From NCBI GenBank assembly GCA_028275265.1, contig JAPWUZ010000126.1:1-7487 (forward strand): DNA of 7,487 nt, written 5' to 3'. The translations under genes and the position numbers were made by a program. Under the pieces are notes generated by a model that was not told the origin of the DNA, searched no databases, and was given only the letters and a program-made list of their open reading frames with translations. Each line of letters opens with the position of its first letter. Position 1 is the stretch's first letter. Below, one piece after another: positions 1 to 6,419 of this stretch. The DNA comes from Armatimonadota bacterium. Its GTDB lineage: Bacteria; Armatimonadota; HRBIN16.

Positions 1-28
1 TGCACCTCCCTCGGAAACGTCGCAAAGG

Positions 29-1987
29 GTGGGTGAGACTGTTTCGGTGACCTCGCCGGTGCGCCCGCGCGCGCTGGTGGTTGGGTTCGTGGGGATTGTG
101 GTGCTGTGCGTGATTGTCTCCGCGGGCGAGCTGATTGCCAAGAACATCCAGATAGGCATGATGCAGCTTGCACCCGCGCTGGTGGGCGTGCTGTTCGTGC
201 TGGTAGCAGGCAATCAGCTGCTGGGATGGTTGTTACCACGCTGGAAGCTCACGCCTGCGGAGCTGGCGGTGGCGTTTGTGTTGATGATCCCCGCGCCCAT
301 GATTACCTCCCGCGGGCTGATGGAGCGGTGGCTGCCGCTGCTGGTGGGCGTCAACTATTACGCGCCCGGCAACCGCTGGGATGTGCTGTTCTTTCCGCAC
401 ATTCCTCCGCAGCTGGTGCCGTGGGACCCCGCGAAGGGCGCGCGGCAGGACGTTGCGGTGTGGTTCTATGAACGGCTGCCCGGCGGCGTAGCGCTGCCCT
501 GGGCGCAGTGGCTTGTGCCTTTGCTGGTATGGCTGATTCTGATACTCGCCGTGTACGCCGCGTTCTTCTGCATGACCGTCATCCTGCGCAAGCACTGGGT
601 GGAGGGTGAGAAACTTTCCTTCCCGCTGGTTCAGTTGCCGCTGGAGATGATGCTGCAGCCGCAAACCTTCCTGCGCAACAAGCTGATGTGGGCAGGTTTT
701 GTGTTCTCGTTTGGGTTATTTCTGGTCAACGGACTGCATCAGTGGATACCTACCGTGCCTGAAGTGCCGCTGATGATTCAATTGAACCCTTTCTTCACCG
801 AACGCCCGTGGAATCAGGTGAGCTACTGGGCTATCTGGATTTCACCGGCGGCTATCGGCTTTTTCTATCTCATGCCCACTGACCTGCTGTTCAGCTTCTG
901 GTTTTTCTACCTGCTCGGCAAAGTGCAGGAGGCGATTGCGGGCGCATATAGCGAGAACATCCCCTTCGAGCACGCGACCTTTGGGGCGCATGTGGCGTAC
1001 CAGGGGGCAGGCGCATTCTTCATGCTGGCGATACTCACCCTTTACAGCGCGCGCCATCACCTGCGTCACGTGTGGCGTCGAGCCATTGGGGCTGTTCCTC
1101 CCGACGAGGCGGAGAAGAGGGAGATGTTCTCTTACCGCGTGGCGGTGTGGGGGCTGGTTGTCAGTTTGCTGGTCATTTTGCTCTGGGCGCGTTACTTCGG
1201 GATGACGTGGCAGGTGGCGCTGTTTCATTTCGGGGTCTACCTGTTCGTGCAGGCGATTATTATGGCACGCTGTACAGCCGAGGGCGGCTTGCTGATCACC
1301 GAAGGGTGCTTCACGCCAATGGATATCTACACCTTTGGGGAGCGGCAGATGCTGGGGGCGCGCCAGCTGACTTTGCTCTCCTTTCTGGACGGGATGCATA
1401 CCCGTGACCTGCGCGGGATGTTGCTGACCGGCTTGCTGGACGCGCAAAAGGTGACGGAGCAGGCACGCTTGCGGGCGCGGCGAGTGCTGTGGCTGCTGGT
1501 AGGAGGAGTGCTGTTCGCTATTCTGGTGGCGCTGGTGATACAGATGTGGCTGCCCTACAAGTACGGCGCCATGAACCTGTACAGCTACGTCTACAGCGGC
1601 GCAAGTATCCAGTTCTTCCGCGAGAACGCACCGTTTATGGGCACTGTGCCCACGCATCGCGAGTACCCAAACGGACCGCTGTTTACCCTGATCGGCGCGC
1701 TGGTGTGTGCTTTGCTGAGCTATTTCCGCTGGCGTATCTCGGGGTTTCCCTTACATCCGCTCGGCTACGCCATGGCGCCGTCGTGGGGTATCGTGGTGTT
1801 CTGGTTTTCGATGCTGGTAGCCTGGCTGATTAAGTTGCCCATTGTGCACTACGGTGGGATGCGCACCTTCCGCCTGCTGCGTCCCTTCTTTCTGGGGTTA
1901 ATCTTCGGCGAGTTTCTGGCGGCGTGCGTGTGGTCGTTGATAGCTTGGTTCTGGCAACTGCCCACGCCAACCTTCCCGTGGCCGTGA
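29..1987 (+). CDS. Polytopic membrane protein, DUF6785/DUF6784-type (OPT transporter-like)
   Basis: This is an integral membrane protein of about 650 residues with roughly 12-13 hydrophobic segments, for example near residues 17-33, 46-62, 76-95, 161-183, 219-237, 266-292, 370-387, 393-413, 485-505, 583-602 and 618-640. Recognisable conserved stretches are RKHWVEGEKLSFPLVQLP (187-204), ARCTAEGGLLITEG (413-426), HPLGYAM (576-582), and a C-terminal block with KLPIVHYGG followed by RPFFLGLIFGEF. These recall the DUF6785 (N-terminal) and DUF6784 (C-terminal) families and, more distantly, oligopeptide transporters, in which EG...P and HPLGY-like motifs also occur. The substrate is unknown, so transport is an inference. 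The start is uncertain. GTG at 29 has no well-spaced Shine-Dalgarno. GTG at 47 follows GGTGAG at a workable distance. The frame is also open from base 2, so the true start may lie upstream of the window. The protein is not obviously linked to the polyphosphate genes, which run on the other strand. Confidence 0.85.
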   Translation: MGETVSVTSPVRPRALVVGFVGIVVLCVIVSAGELIAKNIQIGMMQLAPALVGVLFVLVAGNQLLGWLLPRWKLTPAELAVAFVLMIPAPMITSRGLMERWLPLLVGVNYYAPGNRWDVLFFPHIPPQLVPWDPAKGARQDVAVWFYERLPGGVALPWAQWLVPLLVWLILILAVYAAFFCMTVILRKHWVEGEKLSFPLVQLPLEMMLQPQTFLRNKLMWAGFVFSFGLFLVNGLHQWIPTVPEVPLMIQLNPFFTERPWNQVSYWAIWISPAAIGFFYLMPTDLLFSFWFFYLLGKVQEAIAGAYSENIPFEHATFGAHVAYQGAGAFFMLAILTLYSARHHLRHVWRRAIGAVPPDEAEKREMFSYRVAVWGLVVSLLVILLWARYFGMTWQVALFHFGVYLFVQAIIMARCTAEGGLLITEGCFTPMDIYTFGERQMLGARQLTLLSFLDGMHTRDLRGMLLTGLLDAQKVTEQARLRARRVLWLLVGGVLFAILVALVIQMWLPYKYGAMNLYSYVYSGASIQFFRENAPFMGTVPTHREYPNGPLFTLIGALVCALLSYFRWRISGFPLHPLGYAMAPSWGIVVFWFSMLVAWLIKLPIVHYGGMRTFRLLRPFFLGLIFGEFLAACVWSLIAWFWQLPTPTFPWP

Positions 1988-2500
1988 TTACAGCAGCCCG
2001 CCCGTCACGCAGCTGAAAAAGCCCAGCACGGCGTTGAGCAGGAACACTTCGTACCAGTCCATCTCGATGAAGTAGCGCAGGATGAACAGGTCGATAAACC
2101 ACGCCACGATGAGCAGCATCCAGAGCTGGGTGAGCAGTACCAGGAGGAGAGTAATGCTGGAGTTCAACACCATGAGCATGGTGATGGGTAGCATGGTGCG
2201 GTAGCCTTCCCAAAAGCCCACGTGGAACGGCTCCCCAGCGAGGCTGCCCGTGATGCGCACGGCAATCCAGAGGATGAAAGTGTCGAACAGCCACTTGAAC
2301 GCGGTAAGCAGGGGCATCCACAGGATTGCCAGCGTGCGAACGCTTGCCAGTAATTCGAGGGGGGCAGGCAGACTTTCTTGCACCGCCTGCAACGCCTGCG
2401 CGAGGACGATGCCCAGTATCAGCCCAGCAAGCAATACCGTCAGCCCCACCGTCCAAAGCGGCAGGTTCAGCACTCGTTCCCGCCAATCGAGAGTGTCCAC
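1988..2500 (-). CDS. Small polytopic membrane protein, possibly Yip1-like
   Basis: This is a very hydrophobic 170-residue protein with about five predicted membrane segments (near residues 13-35, 52-79, 99-122, 124-142 and 150-170). It has no signal peptide and no catalytic motif that I can recognise. The pattern of helices with a late W...L..ILR..EMDW stretch recalls bacterial Yip1-domain proteins, but this is a weak likeness, and 'hypothetical membrane protein' is the safe name. The GTG start at 2500 overlaps the 3' end of ppk1 by 34 bp. A second in-frame GTG at 2473 lies just before the ppk1 TGA (GTGCTGA) and has a GGGAA sequence a few bases upstream, so it is an equally good start and would give 161 residues. 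Either way translation is probably coupled to ppk1, which suggests a function connected with polyphosphate or the membrane. Its TAA stop touches the TGA of the convergent plus-strand gene. Confidence 0.75.
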   Translation of the reverse strand: MDTLDWRERVLNLPLWTVGLTVLLAGLILGIVLAQALQAVQESLPAPLELLASVRTLAILWMPLLTAFKWLFDTFILWIAVRITGSLAGEPFHVGFWEGYRTMLPITMLMVLNSSITLLLVLLTQLWMLLIVAWFIDLFILRYFIEMDWYEVFLLNAVLGFFSCVTGGLL

Positions 2501-4587
2501 GGTCGTTGCATCAGCCTAAACTGCACATCTATCTCGGGCTGCCCGTCTGAGGGATAGAGCCGCTGGTAGCTACCATCGGGCTGCATGATTCGAGCGCGAC
2601 GGTTGTCCTGCAAGTAACACTCCAGCGCTTGGTCGCGCAAATAGCGGATGTGTTCGGGACTCTCCACCGGGAATAGCACTTCCACCCGGTGGTCCAGGTT
2701 GCGGGGCATCAGGTCTGCGCTACCGAGGTAGATTTGTTCGTCGCCGTTGTTCCAGAAGTAGTAGATGCGGCTGTGCTCGAGGTAGCGTCCGAGCACGCTG
2801 ATGACGCGGATGTTGTCGCTCATTTTCGGCACGCCCGGTCGCAGGCAGCAGATACCCCGAACAATGAGGTCTACCTGCACGCCCGCGCAAGAGGCTTCAT
2901 ACAGCAGGTCGATCATCTGCTTGTCCACGAGGGCGTTCATCTTCAAGATGAGGCGTGCGGGCAGTCCCTGTTCCGCATGGGCGATTTCGCGCCGAATCAG
3001 TTCCACCAGCTTTTGCCGCAGGTTCACCGGCGCAACCAGCAGCTTGCGGTAGTCGTGCTTTTTGGAGTATCCGGTCAGGTAGTTAAACAGGTCGGTGGCA
3101 TCGGCGCCAATTTCCTCATCGCAAGTAAACATCCCGATGTCTTCGTAGATTTGGGCGGTGGTGGCATTATAGTTTCCCGTGGAGAGGTGAACATAGCGGC
3201 GGATGCGGTCGCCCTCCTGACGCACCACCAGACCCACCTTGCAGTGGGTTTTCAGCCCCACGAAACCGTACACCACATGCACTCCTGCCTGTTCGAGCCT
3301 TTGCGCCCAACCGATGTTGCTCTCTTCGTCGAAGCGGGCTTTCAGCTCCACCAGAACCGCCACCTGTTTGCCTGCTTCTGCCGCTTCCAGCAGTGCCTGC
3401 ACGACGGGCGCGTTTTTCCCAACGCGGTAGATGGTCTGCTTAATCGCCAACACGTGCGGGTCGCGAGCCGCCGTGCGCAGGAACTCAACAACCGGCTCGA
3501 ACGAGTCGTAGGGGTGGTGCAGTAGGATGTTGCCCTGTTGGATGGCGTGAAAGATGTCGGCCGTATCTGTGTTCTGCTGCAGGGGCGGTGGGATTGCGGG
3601 ATGATACGGCGCGAACTTCAAATCGGCTCGTGGGATCTCCGCATACACTTGCATCAGGCTGCTCAGCCCCAGAGGATGCGGTAGCACGTACACATCTTGC
3701 GGATAGACCTCCAGATTCTGCATCAGCAGGTTACGCACCCGGCGGGGCATCTCGGGACCGATTGCCAGCTGCACGACAGAGCCGAACTTGCGCCGGTGGA
3801 TGGTCTGCCGGATGGTTTCGAGCAGGTCATCTGCCTCCAGCTCGCGGATTTCGATGTCGGCGTCGCGCACGATTCGGAACGGGTAGGCTGCCATAATACG
3901 CATCTCGGGGAACAGTTCGTGCAGGTTGGCAATAACGATGTCCTCCAACCAGGTGAAATACAGATGGCTGTTTGAGTTAGGCAAACCAGAGTGGTCGGTG
4001 CGGTGCAAGGGAACCAGTCGGGGCAGGGTGTTAGGCACTTTGACCCGGGCAAACCGCTCGTTGCCCTCGTGGTCGGCAACCACCACCGCCAGATTCAGGC
4101 TGAGGTTGGAGATGTGCGGGAAGGGGTGCCCTGGATCGAAGGCTAAGGGCGTTAGCACTGGGAAGACAAACTCGTGGAAGTACTGGCTCGCCTTGCGTTG
4201 TTGCGCTGCCGTCAGTTTGGAGTATGGCAGGATGTGAATGCCCGCTTTGCGCAGCTGCGGGATAATCTGGCGATGCAAGCACACGACCGATTGCCGATAG
4301 AGCCGAAGCGATTTACGACGGATGCGTTCAATCTCCTCTTTCAGGCTCATACCGTCGGGCGGAAGCTGCGTGACCTGTGCCTCGATCTGCTCGCGGATGC
4401 CAGAGACACGCACCATAAAAAACTCATCCATGTTCGAGCCGAAGATGGCGAGGAACTTCAGCCGCTCCAGTAAGGGGTTGCGTTCGTCCTGTGCCTCCTC
4501 CAGCACCCGTTGCTGAAAGTCGAGCAGGCTCAGCTCGCGGTTGAAGTAGCGAATGCAATGCGTTGTTTCGCCCTTTGTTTTTGGCAT
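2467..4587 (-). CDS. ppk1: Polyphosphate kinase 1
   Basis: Ppk1 reversibly transfers the gamma-phosphate of ATP to a growing inorganic polyphosphate chain through a phosphohistidine intermediate. The 706-residue length is normal for the family, and all domains seem present. The N-terminal domain opens with YFNRELSLLDFQQRVL and has FGSNMDEFFMVRV at 49-61, where N52 falls in the conserved nucleotide-binding stretch. The middle head domain contains FPHISNLSLNLA. The two C-terminal phospholipase-D-like domains follow. The expected autophosphorylated histidine is H448 in GLKTHCK, and the second active-site histidine is H605 in RYLEHSRIYYF. AIKQTIYRVG (381-390), LKARFDEESNIGWA (415-428), YVHLSTGNYN (465-474) and SADLMPRNLDHRVEV are also intact. 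The start is ATG, but the upstream Shine-Dalgarno is weak (AGG in TGTAGGCACGACT). A repeat-bearing gap of 223 bp separates it from sixA upstream. Its 3' end overlaps the small membrane gene. No frameshift or missing catalytic residue is seen, so it should be active. Confidence 0.97.
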   Translation of the reverse strand: MPKTKGETTHCIRYFNRELSLLDFQQRVLEEAQDERNPLLERLKFLAIFGSNMDEFFMVRVSGIREQIEAQVTQLPPDGMSLKEEIERIRRKSLRLYRQSVVCLHRQIIPQLRKAGIHILPYSKLTAAQQRKASQYFHEFVFPVLTPLAFDPGHPFPHISNLSLNLAVVVADHEGNERFARVKVPNTLPRLVPLHRTDHSGLPNSNSHLYFTWLEDIVIANLHELFPEMRIMAAYPFRIVRDADIEIRELEADDLLETIRQTIHRRKFGSVVQLAIGPEMPRRVRNLLMQNLEVYPQDVYVLPHPLGLSSLMQVYAEIPRADLKFAPYHPAIPPPLQQNTDTADIFHAIQQGNILLHHPYDSFEPVVEFLRTAARDPHVLAIKQTIYRVGKNAPVVQALLEAAEAGKQVAVLVELKARFDEESNIGWAQRLEQAGVHVVYGFVGLKTHCKVGLVVRQEGDRIRRYVHLSTGNYNATTAQIYEDIGMFTCDEEIGADATDLFNYLTGYSKKHDYRKLLVAPVNLRQKLVELIRREIAHAEQGLPARLILKMNALVDKQMIDLLYEASCAGVQVDLIVRGICCLRPGVPKMSDNIRVISVLGRYLEHSRIYYFWNNGDEQIYLGSADLMPRNLDHRVEVLFPVESPEHIRYLRDQALECYLQDNRRARIMQPDGSYQRLYPSDGQPEIDVQFRLMQRPWTLSIGGNEC

Positions 4588-4658
4588 AGTCGTGCCTACA
4601 GCGCTAACTAGACTTCGCGGTGCGTCCTATGATTTTTGCTACTTCAGGCAGCCGTTTC

Positions 4659-4735
4659 TGTCATTCTGAGCTTTAGCGAAGAATCTCAACGGCTCTTTGC
4701 ACCCACCGAGATGCTTCACATGCCCTCAGCATGAC
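4659..4735. repeat. Imperfect palindromic repeat, copy 1 (complete)
   Basis: The outer arms GTCATTCTGAG (4660-4670) and CTCAGCATGAC (4725-4735) are complementary at 10 of 11 positions. The inner arms GAAGAATCTC (4678-4687) and GAGATGCTTC (4708-4717) are complementary at 9 of 10. A non-pairing 7-nt bulge lies symmetrically on each side, and the loop is 20 nt (4688-4707). The arm sequence resembles GTCATTCTGAGCGAAGCGAAGAATCTC repeats that I have seen dispersed in intergenic DNA of several environmental bacterial groups. As RNA it could fold into a long hairpin at the 3' side of sixA. It has no downstream U-run, so it is not a typical intrinsic terminator. Confidence 0.8.
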
Positions 4736-4742
4736 GAGAATA

Positions 4743-4784
4743 TGTCATTCTGAGCGTTAGCGAAGAATCTCTGAGATGCCTCAC
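4743..4784. repeat. Palindromic repeat, copy 2 (truncated)
   Basis: The left arm at 4743-4771 matches the left arm of copy 1 (4659-4687) at 28 of 29 bases, differing only by T to G at the 14th base. It is followed almost at once by GAGATGCCTCAC (4773-4784), which resembles the inner right arm of copy 1. The 20-nt loop is gone and no CTCAGCATGAC outer arm follows. Copy 2 thus looks like a deleted or decayed version lying in tandem with copy 1, with an 84-bp offset. Confidence 0.75.
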
Positions 4785-4810
4785 TGTCTTCAATGTCGCA
4801 ACAGGTGTAT

Positions 4811-5317
4811 CTACCTCTTCTGACCAATAGCAACCATCTGTTTCGGCGTGAGCAGCCACTGCAATACGGCAGCCGGTGCGCCACTCAGGTCGTCCACCGT
4901 CATGTGACAGACGCCGCCCTTCTTGAAGACAATCTGCAGGCGCGTCTCGCCCAGCAGCAGGTTAGCCAGTGCGCTCATATTCGGTTCGTGCCCCACCAGG
5001 GCAAGTGAGTCGACGCGGCTGTATTGCTTCAGTTCTTCCCACATATGGTCGGGATGGGCAAGAGGCAGCAGGTTCTCTGTGAAGACGATAGAGTTCTGCA
5101 CCTCCAGCCCTTCGCGCAGGATTTCCGCCGTCTGGCGGGCGCGGACGTAGGGGCTGGACAGGATTATCTGCGGCGCTACGCCTAGCACCTTCAGCCCCCT
5201 CGTGATGTCGCGCATCTTCGCTCGTCCTTTATCGGTCAACGGACGCTGGCTATCGTCCTCATAGCCGACTGTGAAGTGTGGAACTGCGATGGCGTGACGC
5301 ACCAGATACAGCTTCAC
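4811..5317 (-). CDS. sixA: SixA-type phosphohistidine phosphatase
   Basis: This is a 168-residue cytosolic enzyme of the histidine phosphatase (phosphoglycerate mutase-like) superfamily. SixA-type members remove phosphate from phosphohistidine in proteins. It begins with LYLVRHA, where R7 and the nucleophile H8 form the RHG/RHA signature; the alanine after the histidine is typical of SixA. It continues with RPLTDKGR (25-32), SSPYVRARQTAEIL (54-67) with phosphate-binding R59, and LVGHEPNMS (107-115) with the second catalytic histidine H110. The length matches the short, lid-less SixA group. The GTG start is well supported: AGGAGG at 5330-5325 lies 7 nt upstream, and the start overlaps the CHAD stop in a GTGA arrangement, implying translational coupling. 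The usual SixA substrate is a histidine phosphotransfer protein, and none is encoded nearby. Sitting among polyphosphate genes, it may act on a different phosphohistidine. A broader phosphatase role cannot be excluded. Confidence 0.93.
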   Translation of the reverse strand: MKLYLVRHAIAVPHFTVGYEDDSQRPLTDKGRAKMRDITRGLKVLGVAPQIILSSPYVRARQTAEILREGLEVQNSIVFTENLLPLAHPDHMWEELKQYSRVDSLALVGHEPNMSALANLLLGETRLQIVFKKGGVCHMTVDDLSGAPAAVLQWLLTPKQMVAIGQKR

Positions 5318-6402
5318 GAACTGCCCTCCTCTCTTTGTGATGGCACAGACACAGTCTCGCTGGCTTCTTCGACAGGTGTCTCCGCTGCTGCCTGCTCCTC
5401 TGGGTCTGACCCTACTGTTACCACCTCCGCCACTGCCTCTGCATCGGTATGCGCGGGCATCGTCTCCTCTTGCGGGGCTTCACTGGAACCGGCCAGCGCG
5501 TACTCGGACGAGGTACTGGTCTCCTCGCCACAAACCTCCTCGCTCTCCGTCAAGATGCCAGCGGCTTCCTGCCACGGGAACTTTGCTTGCGGCGTGGCAC
5601 GCCAGAAAGAGTGTACCCTACCCATGTTCTGAAGATAAACGTCTACCCGCTCGCGGTGAACTCGCTCGTAAAACTCACGCACTGAGGTGATGTCGATGCC
5701 GTCTTTACGAGGACGACTGGCGTACTCTTCCAGCGTGCGCAGCATGACTTCTGCGTCCTGTATCTCGCCCATGAGCGTCTGGTAGCTATGCATCTGTGCG
5801 GGCAGGTCTTCGGGCATATCGGTGAGCAGCGGTTGCACCACCTCGAAGCTATAGCGGAGGCGTTTGAAGGCGATGCGCACGCGGTGGATGGTCGCCACGT
5901 TGGCTGGATCCACCATTGCCAGTCGGCTCAGCACCGTGTGATAGGCGTCATCCACTGGAGCGAACACGTCGACCGATAGCGAGTGTAGAGACTTGACTGC
6001 TGCACGGATGGGCTTGGCAAAGGCGTTGCCCACGTCCTCGATATCCTTGTGAGCGCGGCGCAACAGCTGCTTTTCCGTCTTCTGCAGGTACCGGTGGAAG
6101 GGTTCGATTTCGGGCAGCTCCGAGAGCCTTTGACTTGTTTCCAGCAGCATCACCTGCGTATCTCGCAGGGCGTCAAAAGCGTCCAGATGCGCTTTCAGGT
6201 TGCGTCGCACCTTTCGCAGGGCCGGTGACGCCACGAAGAAGTTGAGAAAGTCCACCAGCGCCAGCAGTCGACGCATGGCGACGCGCAGGTCATGCACCGC
6301 CTCTTCGCTGAACTGCTTGCGGCAGAGTTTGGTCTGTGTACGCAGCGTGCGCAACCGCGTTTTCGCCGTCTTTTCTAACAGGCAAAGGGCATCTGCTTCC
6401 AT
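5314..6402 (-). CDS. CHAD-domain protein with acidic C-terminal tail
   Basis: CHAD (conserved histidine alpha-helical domain) proteins fold as two helical bundles whose basic, histidine-containing surface binds inorganic polyphosphate, and several localise to polyphosphate granules. With the chosen ATG the protein has 362 residues. The first CHAD half carries EAVHDLRVAMRRLL (conserved H37) and DALRDTQVML. The second carries IHRVRIAFKRLRYSFEV (H173) and MGEIQDAEVML. Basic residues cluster after each histidine, as expected. After about residue 280 comes a tail of some 80 residues rich in E, S, T, A and P, with about 21 acidic residues and one arginine, which looks disordered. ATG at 6402 is preferred over GTG at 6414 because the strong Shine-Dalgarno AGGAGGTGA includes that GTG and ends 8 nt before the ATG. 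There is no CYTH domain fused to it, unlike some CHAD proteins. It lies between ppx and sixA, in keeping with a polyphosphate role. Confidence 0.92.
   Translation of the reverse strand: MEADALCLLEKTAKTRLRTLRTQTKLCRKQFSEEAVHDLRVAMRRLLALVDFLNFFVASPALRKVRRNLKAHLDAFDALRDTQVMLLETSQRLSELPEIEPFHRYLQKTEKQLLRRAHKDIEDVGNAFAKPIRAAVKSLHSLSVDVFAPVDDAYHTVLSRLAMVDPANVATIHRVRIAFKRLRYSFEVVQPLLTDMPEDLPAQMHSYQTLMGEIQDAEVMLRTLEEYASRPRKDGIDITSVREFYERVHRERVDVYLQNMGRVHSFWRATPQAKFPWQEAAGILTESEEVCGEETSTSSEYALAGSSEAPQEETMPAHTDAEAVAEVVTVGSDPEEQAAAETPVEEASETVSVPSQREEGSS
5325..5330 (-). promoter_or_regulatory. Shine-Dalgarno sequence of sixA
   Basis: AGGAGG lies inside the last codons of the CHAD gene, 7 nt before the sixA GTG at 5317. 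It decides that start and supports translation coupled to the CHAD gene. Confidence 0.85.
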
Positions 6403-6410
6403 CCCGACTT

Positions 6411-6419
6411 TCACCTCCT
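6411..6419 (-). promoter_or_regulatory. Shine-Dalgarno sequence of the CHAD gene
   Basis: AGGAGGTGA is a near-complete match to the anti-Shine-Dalgarno sequence. It overlaps the ppx TAG stop (6420-6418) and lies 8 nt before ATG 6402. Because it covers the upstream GTG at 6414, it argues against that GTG as the start. It also suggests that ribosomes ending ppx translation reinitiate on the CHAD gene. Confidence 0.85.

Larger units (their letters stand above)
4588..4810. other. Intergenic region between sixA and ppk1
   Basis: This 223-bp stretch contains no credible gene on either strand. The part nearest sixA, about 4659-4784, is filled by two copies of a palindromic repeat. The remaining 71 bp next to ppk1 must hold any ppk1 leader. 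It is more A+T-rich in places (for example GATTTTTGCT at 4631-4640), but I could not find a convincing -35/-10 pair. It may separate the ppx-CHAD-sixA transcript from ppk1, or simply be a spacer within one long operon. Confidence 0.7.

Noticed and set aside
842..1657. 271-residue minus-strand open frame
   Set aside because: It is antisense to the membrane protein gene, rich in His and Gln, and without motifs or a supported start.
1983..2027. Short inverted repeats CGTGA/TCACG and GCTG/CAGC as a terminator between the convergent genes
   Set aside because: The stems are only 4-5 bp, the loops are poorly placed and there is no T-run, so this is not distinguishable from chance.
1830..2486. 218-residue open frame on the minus strand overlapping the small membrane gene
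   Set aside because: It is rich in Ala, Arg, His and Pro with no recognisable family, and lies across the convergent gene ends. The alternative frame (1988-2500) gives a coherent five-helix membrane protein.
2689..3525. 278-residue plus-strand open frame
   Set aside because: It lies wholly antisense to the intact ppk1 gene and has no recognisable domain. It is a by-product of ppk1 codon bias.
4659..4784. CRISPR array or riboswitch in the repeat region
   Set aside because: Only two copies are present, with internal palindromes and no uniform spacers, and there is no conserved aptamer pattern that I recognise. A dispersed palindromic repeat explains it better.
4588..4790. Possible sigma70-type promoter for ppk1 on the minus strand, for example TTCTTC and CATATT 17 bp apart inside repeat copy 2
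   Set aside because: The -35 match is very poor, and the region is repeat sequence, which produces chance matches. I could not support a promoter call.
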